From positions 1-12,091 of the forward strand of contig JAOUDT010000018.1 of assembly GCA_029859145.1 (NCBI GenBank): a stretch of 12,091 nucleotides of DNA, written 5' to 3'. The notes beneath the pieces are model-generated. The model was not told the origin of the DNA and did no database searches. It saw only the letters and a list, made by a program, of their open reading frames with translations. Positions 1 to 6,940 of this stretch are shown one piece after another. Origin of the DNA: Dehalococcoidia bacterium. GTDB taxonomy: Bacteria > Chloroflexota > Dehalococcoidia > GIF9 > AB-539-J10. Positions within the stretch are counted from its first letter, which is position 1, and each line of letters opens with the position of its first letter. The position numbers were made by a program, and so were the translations under genes.

Positions 1-1
1 A

Positions 2-292
2 TATGCCCGTCAGTTTCCGGTCAAGATATTAGCGGGCATTATTCTGCTGGTGTCAGCCAAGATGGCGAAGTATATGACCGATAACGTCCCGGGCGTCTTC
101 GTGCCCCAGAACTTGATTGATGAACTGGCGGCTGCCCCAAAAGGCGAGGCAATCAATAAGGGCATCGAAATCGCCGGCAGAATGATTGCCACCATAAAAA
201 AAGAATCTATGTGCCATGGAATCCATGTCATGGCTATAGGCAAGGAGGAAGTAGTCCCGGACATTTTGAAAGCAGCGGGACTTGTCGCCTAG
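2..292 (+). CDS. metF: Methylenetetrahydrofolate reductase, C-terminal part (5' end outside window)
   Basis: The frame is open from the first bases of the window to a TAG at 290-292, so this is the last ~96 residues of a longer gene. An internal GTG at 50 is not the true start, because coding similarity continues upstream of it (residues FPVKILAGIILL). The features that point to the MTHFR barrel are a strand reading 'PVKILAGI', then 'MTDNVPGVFVPQNLIDEL', a helix with 'GIEIAGRMI', and the closing 'CHGIHVMAIG' strand. This family reduces methylene-tetrahydrofolate to methyl-tetrahydrofolate in the cytosol. The version seen here resembles that of anaerobes using the methyl branch of the Wood-Ljungdahl pathway. 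Substrate and partner assignments come from the family. An R2 hairpin repeat follows the stop within a few bases and may end its transcript. Confidence 0.8.
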   Translation, partial: YARQFPVKILAGIILLVSAKMAKYMTDNVPGVFVPQNLIDELAAAPKGEAINKGIEIAGRMIATIKKESMCHGIHVMAIGKEEVVPDILKAAGLVA

Positions 293-295
293 TAG

Positions 296-340
296 CGTAT
301 GTAGCTAGTGAGAAAGGTAGTGCCCGCCTGCCTCCTTTCC
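296..340 (+). repeat. R2 dispersed repeat, copy 1 (terminator-like)
   Basis: This short element resembles three others at 2901, 4287 and 11556. The shared parts are a 'gtagctagtgagaaagg' type block and a 'cgcttgcctcctttc' type block. In this copy GAAAGG at 311-316 can pair with CCTTTC near 334-339, followed by pyrimidines. Lying directly after the metF stop, it could serve as its transcription terminator. Similarity was judged by eye. Confidence 0.5.
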
Positions 341-503
341 TCTAACGTCGTATCTCCATCATTATGAAATCTCACGCTTGATTCACTTAGATGTCGTACA
401 CCTATCTTCAAGGCAAATAGCCTATCTCACCGCTTCCTGTACTCGTCAATCGTGGGTATTGGCTGTCTTCAAACCAATAATCTGAAGTGGAGACAAAGAT
501 AGA

Positions 504-533
504 TTGAGGGGAGTGATGATTTTGGTGTATAGT
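504..533 (+). promoter_or_regulatory. Possible promoter for the deformylase-like/TraX pair
   Basis: TTGAGG (504-509) and TATAGT (528-533) are separated by 18 bases, giving a fair sigma-70 match 82 bases before the ATG at 615. The rest of 341-614 shows no gene and no clear ribosome binding site before the ATG. Confidence 0.35.
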
Positions 534-614
534 AGCTGCGGCGCTAGGAATTGCACTCGTAGATACCCCAGAAAATCCAACATCTCTCAATGCTAGCGTT
601 GGACAACGTTCATC

Positions 615-1355
615 ATGCCCGGAGAAAAGGATAGTAACCTCAAGCAGGTGAAGCCCACAACCAACACCGTACAGCATGAGGTTAGAACAACTGGCATTCT
701 TGCTTTAGGTATCCTTCTGTTGTGCTTCGCTGTTGGTGCATTATCGTTCTTAACGATTCCGACGGTGGCGGATAGGCTCTCGCAGCACGAAGAAGAGGGC
801 CTCGGCATATTAATGTACCCGAACAATATGGTGCGTGAGGTTGCGGAGCCAGTTGGAAGTATTGGCGAGGAAGAGGTGCAGCTAGCTCTGCAAATGGAGA
901 ACACGATGCAGAGGGTGGCTGGGGAAGCATTGTCAGCGCCTCAAGTTGGCGTTTTCAAGAGGATGGTAGTAGTCAGATTGAACAGGGCTGCGTCTGATAC
1001 CGGGGGTCTAGTAATGATTAACCCTTCTATTATTGAGCAGGACGGAAGCTCAACGCAGATCGAAGGGTGTCTTAGCGTTTCTAATAGTCTTAAGATAGAA
1101 GTGTCTCGCAGCGAGCGGATTCTGGTAAGGTTTCTGACCTCGGAAGGTGAGGAGGTGACTCTGCAAGAGACGGGTGCTAACGCCAGGATTATACAGCACG
1201 CAATCGATCACCTTGACGGGATACTAATCGTGGATTACGCTGGAGAACCCAAGATTACTCAGACCGTACTTCTGGCTATCGCGGTGTATTTTCTAATTAC
1301 GTTTGTCGCGGTTGTTCTCTATATTCTGAATAGAAGGAAAAGAATGCGGGCTTGA
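615..1355 (+). CDS. Membrane-anchored peptide-deformylase-like protein lacking the catalytic Glu
   Basis: This 246-residue protein has a deformylase-type core (about 62-208) between two predicted transmembrane helices (about 27-48 and 216-238). Peptide deformylase normally removes the formyl group from the initiator Met of nascent chains. All three family motifs are recognisable. Motif 1 is GEALSAPQ at 103-110 (usual form GxGxAAxQ). Motif 2 is EGCLS at 150-154, with the metal-binding Cys152. Motif 3 is QHAIDH at 194-199, keeping metal-binding His195 and His199 but with Ala196 where the catalytic Glu normally sits. The core is followed by the usual LDG. The C-terminal tail RRKRMRA and a basic N-terminus suggest both ends are cytoplasmic and the core is outside, which would be unusual for this family. 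The next in-frame Met is too far in, and a stop lies just upstream, so the ATG at 615 is preferred although no good Shine-Dalgarno is visible. The stop overlaps the next gene. It could be a metal-binding pseudoenzyme or have altered chemistry. Confidence 0.85.
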   Translation: MPGEKDSNLKQVKPTTNTVQHEVRTTGILALGILLLCFAVGALSFLTIPTVADRLSQHEEEGLGILMYPNNMVREVAEPVGSIGEEEVQLALQMENTMQRVAGEALSAPQVGVFKRMVVVRLNRAASDTGGLVMINPSIIEQDGSSTQIEGCLSVSNSLKIEVSRSERILVRFLTSEGEEVTLQETGANARIIQHAIDHLDGILIVDYAGEPKITQTVLLAIAVYFLITFVAVVLYILNRRKRMRA

Positions 1356-2185
1356 ACGATATGGACCGTGGTATAGCTTCTGAACGGACGCTGCCGCCTC
1401 TTCAGGCATCAGCAAGAGGGGTATACAGATATGGTTCACAGATCAACAGCCATGATCTGGTGAAGATTCTGGCTATCTTGACCATGATTATAGACAACGT
1501 CGGCTTGTTCCTCATGTATGACAATATTTGGATGCGAGTAATTGGGCGCATGGCACCACTGCTCTTTTTCTATTTGGCAGGCTACTCAGGCTCCTACAAG
1601 TTCAAGTATCAAATACTTGCTCTCGGCATAGCCCTCTCCTTGATAAAGTTCTTTGTCAGTGATGATCCAGGCCTTATAGAGAGAATCTTCCCTCTTAATA
1701 TCCTTATCAATTTCGTCTTGATAAAGGCGGTACTGAATCGGTTCGATCCCGCCAAGATGCGTTCCGGTTCCCTTATCCTGCTACTCGCCGTCCTTGTCTT
1801 GGCAAGCGAAGAAGCAAGCACGTATATTCAATATGGAAGCTTCGGATTGAGCATTGCCATTGGCGCGAGGCTAATCAACACGCGCCATCCATTCGGCAAG
1901 CCTTGGCTTGTCATCTCCACCGCAGCTTATCTTTTGCTCCAGCTCGATTCGTTTCTGTTCGTATGGCCCGGCATGCCGACGCAAGTAATCCTGACCGTTA
2001 TTCTTGCACTTGCTTTGATTTTTGCCCTCAGCCTTCTTTTGTTCTTTAAGTATCAACTGCGCACCTTCACAGTAAAGTGTAACTGGTTGAGAACCATCGG
2101 TATTTATGTCTCACGCTACTCGCTTCAAATTTACTTCTTCCATTTGGCTGCCTTTCAAATCATACAGAGCATCTTCATAACGTAA
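1352..2185 (+). CDS. TraX-family integral membrane protein (putative N-acyl/acetyltransferase)
   Basis: A polytopic membrane protein of about 277 residues with some 7-8 hydrophobic segments. The family signature is near the N-terminus: 'HDLVKILAILTMIIDNVG' (about 34-51), then 'IGRMAPLLFFYLAGY' (about 64-78). This is the arrangement seen in TraX proteins, whose founding member N-acetylates F-pilin at the inner membrane. No pilin or conjugation gene is visible here, so the substrate is unknown. The usual His after the conserved Asp is Asn49. A TTG start at 1352 would overlap the preceding stop (TTGA), which suggests translational coupling; an ATG three codons later (1361) is the alternative, and neither has an ideal ribosome binding site. 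The coupling to a deformylase-like gene suggests joint action on N-termini of membrane or exported proteins, which is an inference. Confidence 0.8.
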   Translation: MNDMDRGIASERTLPPLQASARGVYRYGSQINSHDLVKILAILTMIIDNVGLFLMYDNIWMRVIGRMAPLLFFYLAGYSGSYKFKYQILALGIALSLIKFFVSDDPGLIERIFPLNILINFVLIKAVLNRFDPAKMRSGSLILLLAVLVLASEEASTYIQYGSFGLSIAIGARLINTRHPFGKPWLVISTAAYLLLQLDSFLFVWPGMPTQVILTVILALALIFALSLLLFFKYQLRTFTVKCNWLRTIGIYVSRYSLQIYFFHLAAFQIIQSIFIT

Positions 2186-2274
2186 GGCGGCAACGATATA
2201 GATCATTATCCGATACTAGAACCAGAAGTGTTGAGTGCGACGCCAGTTGGCCTACCGTGGATATCGCCAAGCCC

Positions 2275-2508
2275 CTAGGAAGGAGACATCGCTAATTTGC
2301 CCAGTGGAGACATCACCTTAGCCCCATCTAGCTCTTGGAAAAGGCAGAGATAGCTTGGCAGCTTTGTTTCAGATGGTATCGGAATCCTATCAGGACTGCG
2401 AAATCCGCTGTCGAACGATCGAATGAAGCTAGTTGCCTGCCCCTCCCACTTTGCAGCAAAACGCGCATGACCTAGCGAGGAGATGATTAAAAGACCAGTG
2501 GCCCGATC
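2275..2508 (-). other. Possible degenerate transposon end or coding remnant
   Basis: The 380 bases between the TraX-like gene and the next gene have no convincing gene. On the - strand a frame of 77 codons runs without a usual start from 2508 to a TAG at 2275-2277. Its end encodes the imperfect repeat 'VMSPLGKLAMSPS', because GGAGACATC occurs twice (2281-2289 and 2306-2314). Closely spaced repeats of this kind resemble the multiple terminal repeats of IS21-type elements, with the reading frame as a transposase 3' end. I do not recognise the protein itself, so this stays tentative. Confidence 0.2.
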
Positions 2509-2523
2509 CTAGCCATCGGGCCA
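2499..2523 (-). terminator. Strong stem-loop, likely terminator of the small membrane protein gene
   Basis: TGGCCCGAT (2499-2507) and ATCGGGCCA (2515-2523) form a perfect 9-bp stem with a 7-base loop. Read on the - strand it is followed by CTGGTCTTTTAAT, a weak U-tract, and lies 43 bases past the stop at 2566. Confidence 0.6.
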
Positions 2524-2565
2524 TTAGCTAACCTCAGACGTACCTACTCAGAAATCCTTGTTCTT

Positions 2566-2766
2566 CTATTTTATCTTGATATTGGAAAGTAACAACAAGA
2601 TACCCAGAACGCATAGAGGTACAAATACAATTGCTGCATAACATACTGTAAACGCAATATCAACCGTAGCCCACACTTTATCCTTCCATGTGTCTATTTC
2701 AGACGGAATCAGCAGGCCAAAAGGCACCAGAAATATCCCAACCGAAGTCACAATTGCCTTTTTCAT
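2566..2766 (-). CDS. Small two-helix membrane protein, unknown function
   Basis: A 66-residue reading frame starting MKKAIVTS. It has a hydrophobic segment at about 6-21, a short polar linker containing 'SEIDTWKDK', and a long hydrophobic segment at about 37-61 ending in KIK. This looks like a two-pass membrane hairpin protein. GGA seven to nine bases before the ATG is only a weak ribosome binding site. A strong stem-loop just past the stop supports a transcribed gene. I do not recognise a family. It is isolated, with 380 gene-free bases downstream and 365 upstream, so its role cannot be read from context. Confidence 0.5.
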   Translation of the reverse strand: MKKAIVTSVGIFLVPFGLLIPSEIDTWKDKVWATVDIAFTVCYAAIVFVPLCVLGILLLLSNIKIK

Positions 2767-3131
2767 ACAAAAGATCCAAATCCACCATGCGGGTCCCGCC
2801 GATGTCTAGCAGCCCCAGTGGTTCCACCAGAAGACTTCATGATGCCTCACCTTCGTTGTCTAAATGTCACACTTTGCCATATACAACCACTGCTATTGTC
2901 TGAACCCCACGTAGCCGGTAGGAATGCTAACGACCGCTTGCCTTCTTTCCGAGAGAGATCCTAGCAAATATCAACCGGAGAGGTCAATGCGCTACTAGCG
3001 ACCTGCCGAGCGCAACGATATCAAGATAATAATTCGATGTTCTCCGTAGCGAGGTGACAAAGCAAACCCGTATTCAATACGACAGTCAGCCACATAATGG
3101 TGCTGCCGCAGTCGCATAAGCTCCAACTGTA
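2767..3131. other. Intergenic stretch without a supported gene
   Basis: Apart from the R2 repeat at 2901-2950, I see no coding frame with a start signal and no clear promoter. A + strand frame at 2688-2903 has no ribosome binding site and runs antisense to the small membrane protein gene. Confidence 0.5.
2901..2950 (+). repeat. R2 dispersed repeat, copy 2
   Basis: It begins TGAACCCCACGTAGC and ends CCGCTTGCCTTCTTTCC, matching copies at 4287 and 11556 in order and spacing. GGAA and TTCC near the ends can pair, but less well than in copies 1 and 4. It lies between two - strand genes. Confidence 0.6.
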
Positions 3132-4220
3132 TTAGGCAGAAGGCTGCCAGCTCAGGAATGGATATGTACCATCGTCAACGATGTTCCAGACATAAGCAGG
3201 ATCGCGCTCGCCGGGACCAGCAACTGCGACGATGTTCCAAGTGGCTGCTGAGAAAGTGTTGACATCCCTCATTTCGGCAGTGGTGTTACCTGTTCCGCCA
3301 GCTGAAGTATCTTGTCCGCTGGTCTCAATATCCCAAAAAGAGTTGCTTACAGTACCCTCATAATTCCGTCCCGCCAAACCGCCAACATTCTCATAACCGG
3401 CCACACTACCTGTAGAATGACAATTACTGACGCTGCCCCTATTATGTCCCACCAGACCACCAACAAGCGAATCTCCAGCTACATTTGCGCTGGAATAGGA
3501 GTTGCTTATAATTCCATCGTGATTCCAACCCACCAGACCGCCAACATACTGTTGGCCAGTCACGGTACCGCTAGCATAGCACCTACCTAGAGTGGCATGA
3601 TTCTGTCCTATCAGACCACCAACTTCGAAGTCGCCATACACGCTAGCAGCCGAATAGGTGTTGCTCACAATGCCACCGCACTCTCCTGCTAGGCCGCCAA
3701 CATGTGTATCGCCAGCCACGTTACCGGTGGAATAGCAGTTACTGAGACTGCCATCATGCATATGTCCCACCAGGCCACCAACATACATGTCACCAGTCAC
3801 ATCAGCGTCAACCAACCCGACACCCACGATGAACGCTCCTGTTCCAGCAAAACTGAAAAGTCCCACATAATCTTCGCCCTCGCGATCGATAAACAGGTCC
3901 CGTATCTCAAACCCCTGACCGTCAAAACTGCCAACAAATGCGTTGGGCCAAATCCCAATTGGCAACCAACCCCTTCCTCCATTAGCAGTCGAACTAGCCA
4001 GCTCCGTATAACCGGCAGTAGTCGAATCGAGGTCGTTCATCAGAATGAATTTCCCGTTCAAGTCATCTCTGATGTCATCCAAATCATACCAGTCCCGTAT
4101 TTGCACACCAGTAGTAGGCTCACCACACCCTACCATCCCTACGATTAAGCCTACCGTAGCCAGAAAGATGCCTACCCCTAACACGTAACGGTATCTCCTC
4201 GAACCAAATGTTGTTCTCAT
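3132..4220 (-). CDS. GLUG-repeat surface lipoprotein
   Basis: This 362-residue protein starts with a basic N-region (RRYRY), a hydrophobic core and a lipobox-like GMVGC, so it is probably an exported lipoprotein. A conserved entry region follows ('WYDLDDIRDDLNG', then 'GSFDGQGFEIRDLFID'). After that come about six GLUG units of roughly 25 residues, each starting VGGLxG and containing a 'SNxYSxGxV' turn. The end is a cap with a SFWD motif and the terminal 'YPFLSWQP'. GLUG repeats are thought to fold as a beta-solenoid and occur in adhesins and IgA-peptidase-like surface proteins; no catalytic domain is present here. GGAGGTGA sits six bases before the ATG, a very good ribosome binding site. A TTGAGC-N17-TATAAT promoter lies ~125 bases upstream. 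A longer paralogue is at 8766-10232. Function is inferred only as surface binding or matrix interaction. Confidence 0.9.
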   Translation of the reverse strand: MRTTFGSRRYRYVLGVGIFLATVGLIVGMVGCGEPTTGVQIRDWYDLDDIRDDLNGKFILMNDLDSTTAGYTELASSTANGGRGWLPIGIWPNAFVGSFDGQGFEIRDLFIDREGEDYVGLFSFAGTGAFIVGVGLVDADVTGDMYVGGLVGHMHDGSLSNCYSTGNVAGDTHVGGLAGECGGIVSNTYSAASVYGDFEVGGLIGQNHATLGRCYASGTVTGQQYVGGLVGWNHDGIISNSYSSANVAGDSLVGGLVGHNRGSVSNCHSTGSVAGYENVGGLAGRNYEGTVSNSFWDIETSGQDTSAGGTGNTTAEMRDVNTFSAATWNIVAVAGPGERDPAYVWNIVDDGTYPFLSWQPSA

Positions 4221-4286
4221 ATCTCACCTCCAGATTTTTGTTCCACGGTATACGTACTTCTCCATCATGACTCTGCTGAATCATCC

Positions 4287-4336
4287 GAACCCCATGTAGC
4301 CAGTAGAGAAGCCAAGGACCGCTTGCCTCGTTCTTG
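4287..4336 (+). repeat. R2 dispersed repeat, copy 3, in a 5' leader
   Basis: CGAACCCCATGTAGCCAGTAG followed by CCGCTTGCCTCGTTCTT matches the other R2 copies. It lies just downstream of the promoter for the GLUG lipoprotein gene, so it would be transcribed as part of the leader, where CAAGG and CTTG can pair. Confidence 0.6.
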
Positions 4337-4344
4337 AAACATCA

Positions 4345-4373
4345 TTATACCTCAGCTTCACCACTGGCTCAAT
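4345..4373 (-). promoter_or_regulatory. Promoter of the first GLUG lipoprotein gene
   Basis: Read on the - strand: TTGAGC (4373-4368), a 17-base spacer, then a perfect TATAAT (4350-4345). A start near 4338 gives a leader of about 118 bases. Confidence 0.65.
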
Positions 4374-4421
4374 TCCCATTCGGCAAAACTAAACCGAATA
4401 CTAGACTACCGTCTCGCGGTG

Positions 4422-4769
4422 CTATCTGCAGGACATTCCACCCACTACTTCACCTGCGTTCACATCAATCAAAACCTCCCACCAATGTCCTGGATTAGAC
4501 CCCTGTTCGAACCTAACCACCCAGCACAATTCAGGCTCCGCCACATCAGGTATCTCCAATCCATTTGCTGAGTGCCAGTAAAACAAATACCCCGCAGGCA
4601 CCTCGTCTATGACCCCAATAGAAAGAACTTTCCCCGTCTGTAGACCTACCCCTTCAAAGAATTCTCTGCCAATTTCTATGGCTTGCTCTTGTTCCGGAGA
4701 CCATTTTGGTGTGGCGAATATTCCCGCTAACAAGAATATTACAATGCCCAGCAAAACCCACCTATTCAT
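4422..4769 (-). CDS. Small exported PepSY-like protein, unknown function
   Basis: From the ATG at 4769 the protein is 115 residues, beginning with a signal-like 'MNRWVLLGIVIFLLAGIFA'. An in-frame GTG at 4781 would add four residues; neither start has a clear ribosome binding site, and the ATG puts the hydrophobic segment at the very N-terminus. The remainder is a small alpha/beta domain: a helix 'EQEQAIEIGREFFEG', then strands ending in 'WWEVLIDVNAGEVVGG'. A closing 'V-x-V-D-x-x-x-G-x-V' strand of this type is typical of PepSY and YpeB-like domains, which are often linked to inhibition of secreted proteases, but the match is too weak to assign a role. It is followed on the same strand by the GLUG lipoprotein gene, which has its own promoter. 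Confidence 0.65.
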   Translation of the reverse strand: MNRWVLLGIVIFLLAGIFATPKWSPEQEQAIEIGREFFEGVGLQTGKVLSIGVIDEVPAGYLFYWHSANGLEIPDVAEPELCWVVRFEQGSNPGHWWEVLIDVNAGEVVGGMSCR

Positions 4770-4819
4770 CGGTTGCCACACCGTATTCTATTACTTGCCC
4801 TAATGTTATTCATTCATCG

Positions 4820-4846
4820 ATTATATAATCTCAAACTATAATGCAA
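4820..4846 (-). promoter_or_regulatory. Possible promoter for the PepSY-like gene
   Basis: On the - strand TTGCAT (4846-4841) and TATAAT (4825-4820) are separated by 15 bases, slightly short. The -10 lies in the perfect palindrome GATTATATAATC (4819-4830). Confidence 0.35.
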
Positions 4847-4896
4847 CACTAACAATCTAGTTGCATCGCAATCTTGCCTTTTGCGTCCGAGTAGAA

Positions 4897-4936
4897 CCGG
4901 GGTGAGTGGATTTGGACCACCGCCCACCTGAACCCC
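4897..4936 (-). pseudogene. tRNA-Pro-like 3' half, left copy (att-like)
   Basis: On the - strand this reads as the anticodon-loop edge, variable region, T-arm and acceptor 3' strand of a tRNA. The T-stem is GGTGG with CCACT and the 3' acceptor strand ends in G72-A73, which implies C1:G72, typical of bacterial tRNA-Pro. The T-loop is TCCAAAT here, so the invariant T55 is lost. No 5' half is present. A closely matching copy lies at 11523-11563 in the same direction. Confidence 0.6.
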
Positions 4937-4966
4937 ATTTATGGGGTGAATATCCCAATGAGTCCC

Positions 4967-4982
4967 TTCACGTTCAAACCAG
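4967..4982 (+). repeat. R3 short repeat, left copy
   Basis: TTCACGTTCAAACCAG recurs with one mismatch at 11300-11315, and weaker similarity continues for about 20 further bases. Both lie inside the tRNA-like boundary copies. Confidence 0.4.
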
Positions 4983-5010
4983 CAATTTTTGTCAGATGCT
5001 CGAAACTCGA

Positions 5011-5325
5011 TTTGTTCGTGAAATACCAACTGGTAACAAACAGTCTCACCGAGTCTGTTAGCAAATTGTTAGCAGAATTCTAGCTTCGGTTTATACGTGA
5101 GCCAATGGCGACAAGGGACAAACGGTAATACCATAGCAACAAAAACGACGAAGGCCGATAACGGCAGAAGTCACTCACGCAACGCTGACTCCAGAATCCG
5201 AAATAGTGATTATGTTGGAGAGGGCAATGAGGTTATTTAGCCAGACCCCGTAGGCAAATCTGCTCATTGCGGTGAAGTTTGAGAGTAGCTCAGTCATCAG
5301 AAGTCACTCTCATAGAGAAATGCTG
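5011..5325 (+). repeat. R1 dispersed repeat, copy A (longest)
   Basis: The core is 5127-5215, beginning AATACCATAGCAACAAAAACG and ending AAATAGTGATTATGT. It matches cores at 7389 and 8668 over the same 89 bases without gaps, with about 15 and 10 mismatches respectively by eye. Upstream similarity with copy D includes TTTGTTCGTG (5011) and an 11-base-period direct repeat (5057-5074). Downstream similarity with copy C continues through 'GTGAAGTTTGAG' to 'GAGAAATG' at about 5322. No coding function is apparent. The region supplies the leader of the transporter gene. Confidence 0.75.
5057..5074 (+). repeat. 11-base-period direct repeat (GTTAGCA)
   Basis: GTTAGCA occurs at 5057 and 5068. Pairs with the same 11-base period but different sequence occur at 8609 (ACGCCAA) and 11488 (GTTGGCAA). 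A spacing of one helical turn suggests side-by-side protein binding, for example recombinase arm sites. Confidence 0.4.
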
Positions 5326-5349
5326 TTCCTCTTCCGCTTCAAACCATGT

Positions 5350-6354
5350 ATGATAGTACACAACTTGAGCATCGCGCTTGTTGTGGTTCTGTTCCTGGCG
5401 TTAGCTGCCGAATTCACTAATGGTGTCACTGATGCGGCAAATGCCATTGCTACGGTCATTTCCACCCGTGTCCTATCTCCGACCCGTGCGGTTATTATGG
5501 CCGGCACCTTGAACTTGGTTGGTGTATTGGTGACTGGCACAGCAGTAGCGACTACTATCGGCACCGGTATAGTCAAGCCTGAGGTCATCGGACTACACAC
5601 CATTGCAGCAGCACTTCTAACCATCATCATCTGGAGTTGGGTAGCTTGGCGATTTGGTATTCCCACAAGCGAAACCCATGAAATGGTGGCAGGGTTGGCA
5701 GGAGCCGGTCTAGCTACGGCTGGAACATCAGTTTTGCTTTGGGATGGGTGGCGAAAAGTTCTTCTTGGTCTGGGAATATCCACAGTTGCTGGTTTTGCAC
5801 TGGGTTTCATAGTTATGCTGTCAATCTACTGGCTGTTCCGCCGAGCTACTTACTCAAAGGTTAGGTCAGCCTTTGGTCGTCTCCAAATAGTCTCCGCAGC
5901 TTTCATGGCATTCAGTCATGGCAGTAACGATGGACAGAAGTTTATGGGTATTTTCACAATGGCACTCTATATCGGGGGAATATTACCCAGTTTCTTTGTG
6001 CCATGGTGGGTAGTTATTCTGTGCGGGGCAGTCATGGCAATAGGCACCGCTACAGGCGGGTGGCGTATCATCAAAACGATGGGTTTTGGTATCACCAGGC
6101 TTGACCCAGTGCAAGGATTTGCGGCGGAGACTTCAGCTAGTATTGCCATTTTGGTGGCTTCATCGTTTGGCATACCATTAAGCACCACTCATTCCATTAG
6201 TGCGACTATAATGGGCGTTGGCTCAACCAGACGCTTGTCTGCAGTCAAATGGGGCACAACTAGGTCAATATTCATGACTTGGATTATCACCTTTCCAGTT
6301 TGCTTTGTCATTGGCTATGTTCTTACGCTCATAACGAAACCAATTATGACGTAG
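5350..6354 (+). CDS. PiT-family inorganic phosphate transporter
   Basis: From ATG 5350 the product is 334 residues with about ten membrane helices. It shows the duplicated PiT signatures: 'NGVTDAANAIAT' (24-35) followed by 'STRVLSP', and 'SHGSNDGQKFMG' (about 189-200). 'GIPTSETHEMVAG' (about 104-116) and 'GIPLSTTHSISATIMG' (about 273-288) mark the inverted halves. The family imports phosphate by ion-coupled symport at the cytoplasmic membrane. The frame is open further upstream (GTG 5272, ATG 5320), but those extra residues lie largely within the R1 repeat and are polar. Family members normally begin just before the first hydrophobic helix, so 5350 fits best; no strong ribosome binding site is visible at any of the three. 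The PhoU-like (DUF47) partner often found beside PiT genes is absent. It is the only + strand gene between the tRNA-like copies. Confidence 0.92.
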   Translation: MIVHNLSIALVVVLFLALAAEFTNGVTDAANAIATVISTRVLSPTRAVIMAGTLNLVGVLVTGTAVATTIGTGIVKPEVIGLHTIAAALLTIIIWSWVAWRFGIPTSETHEMVAGLAGAGLATAGTSVLLWDGWRKVLLGLGISTVAGFALGFIVMLSIYWLFRRATYSKVRSAFGRLQIVSAAFMAFSHGSNDGQKFMGIFTMALYIGGILPSFFVPWWVVILCGAVMAIGTATGGWRIIKTMGFGITRLDPVQGFAAETSASIAILVASSFGIPLSTTHSISATIMGVGSTRRLSAVKWGTTRSIFMTWIITFPVCFVIGYVLTLITKPIMT

Positions 6355-6682
6355 TCGAATTGGAGAGTCTAGAGATAGGGCAAACGTTATGAATCCCCAC
6401 CGCTACCTGCATCCAGTATCATGATGGCAGGCATCAAATCCCAACCATATTGGAACGCTGTTCGAAATCGCCAACGTTTGACGACGCCCCGCATCTTTAC
6501 AGACAGGAGGGGGAAAATATTTCCTGCGCCGTCTATGCCCTTGAAATCGCCTCTAAGGTGCCTCTGGCACGATTGTGGCAACCGTCTAGACACTCCCTTG
6601 GAATGCATCCGATTGAGTATCTCGACTTAGGCCTTGAACAAAGCTCAAATCGAACACTGCACGGAGATTAGACAGGAATGAG
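6355..6682. other. Gene-free stretch after the transporter
   Basis: Three overlapping open frames of 69-73 codons occur here on both strands, but none has a ribosome binding site, recognisable domain or signal sequence. I see no terminator directly behind the transporter stop. Confidence 0.5.
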
Positions 6683-6757
6683 AATACCATAGCAGTAAAA
6701 TCGTCAACAACCGATAATGGCAGAGAACGCTGAGATAACGCCGACTGCAAAATTCGG
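6683..6757 (+). repeat. R1 dispersed repeat, copy B (partial)
   Basis: AATACCATAGCAGTAAAATCG is followed by 'CGATAATGGCAGA', 'ATAACGCCGACTGCAAAATTCG', all matching the R1 core in order. The usual 'AAATAGTGATTATGT' end is missing, replaced by unrelated sequence. Confidence 0.65.
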
Positions 6758-6782
6758 TTGCCGGCGGGTTCTAAAATGAGAG

Positions 6783-6812
6783 GAAAGAGGAGATCGTGTG
6801 ACCTCCTCTTTC
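6783..6812. terminator. Perfect 10-bp stem-loop
   Basis: GAAAGAGGAG (6783-6792) pairs with CTCCTCTTTC (6803-6812) around a 10-base loop. On the - strand the stem is followed by CTCTCATTTTAG and lies about 130 bases past the small peptide gene, so it may end that transcript. The U-tract is poor. Confidence 0.4.
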
Positions 6813-6940
6813 TGTTCATCCGGACAATATGTGGGATCTCTAGGGCTAGGGTAATGGCCTTTGTGTCAATCACCCACTATACGCGGACTATGTCTGGCTT
6901 TACTACCTTTCTTCCTGATCGTTATAGACTTTTAGTCTGC

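Noticed and set aside
6387..6671. Three overlapping short frames (69-73 codons) on both strands
   Set aside because: None has a ribosome binding site, signal sequence or recognisable domain, and they conflict with each other.
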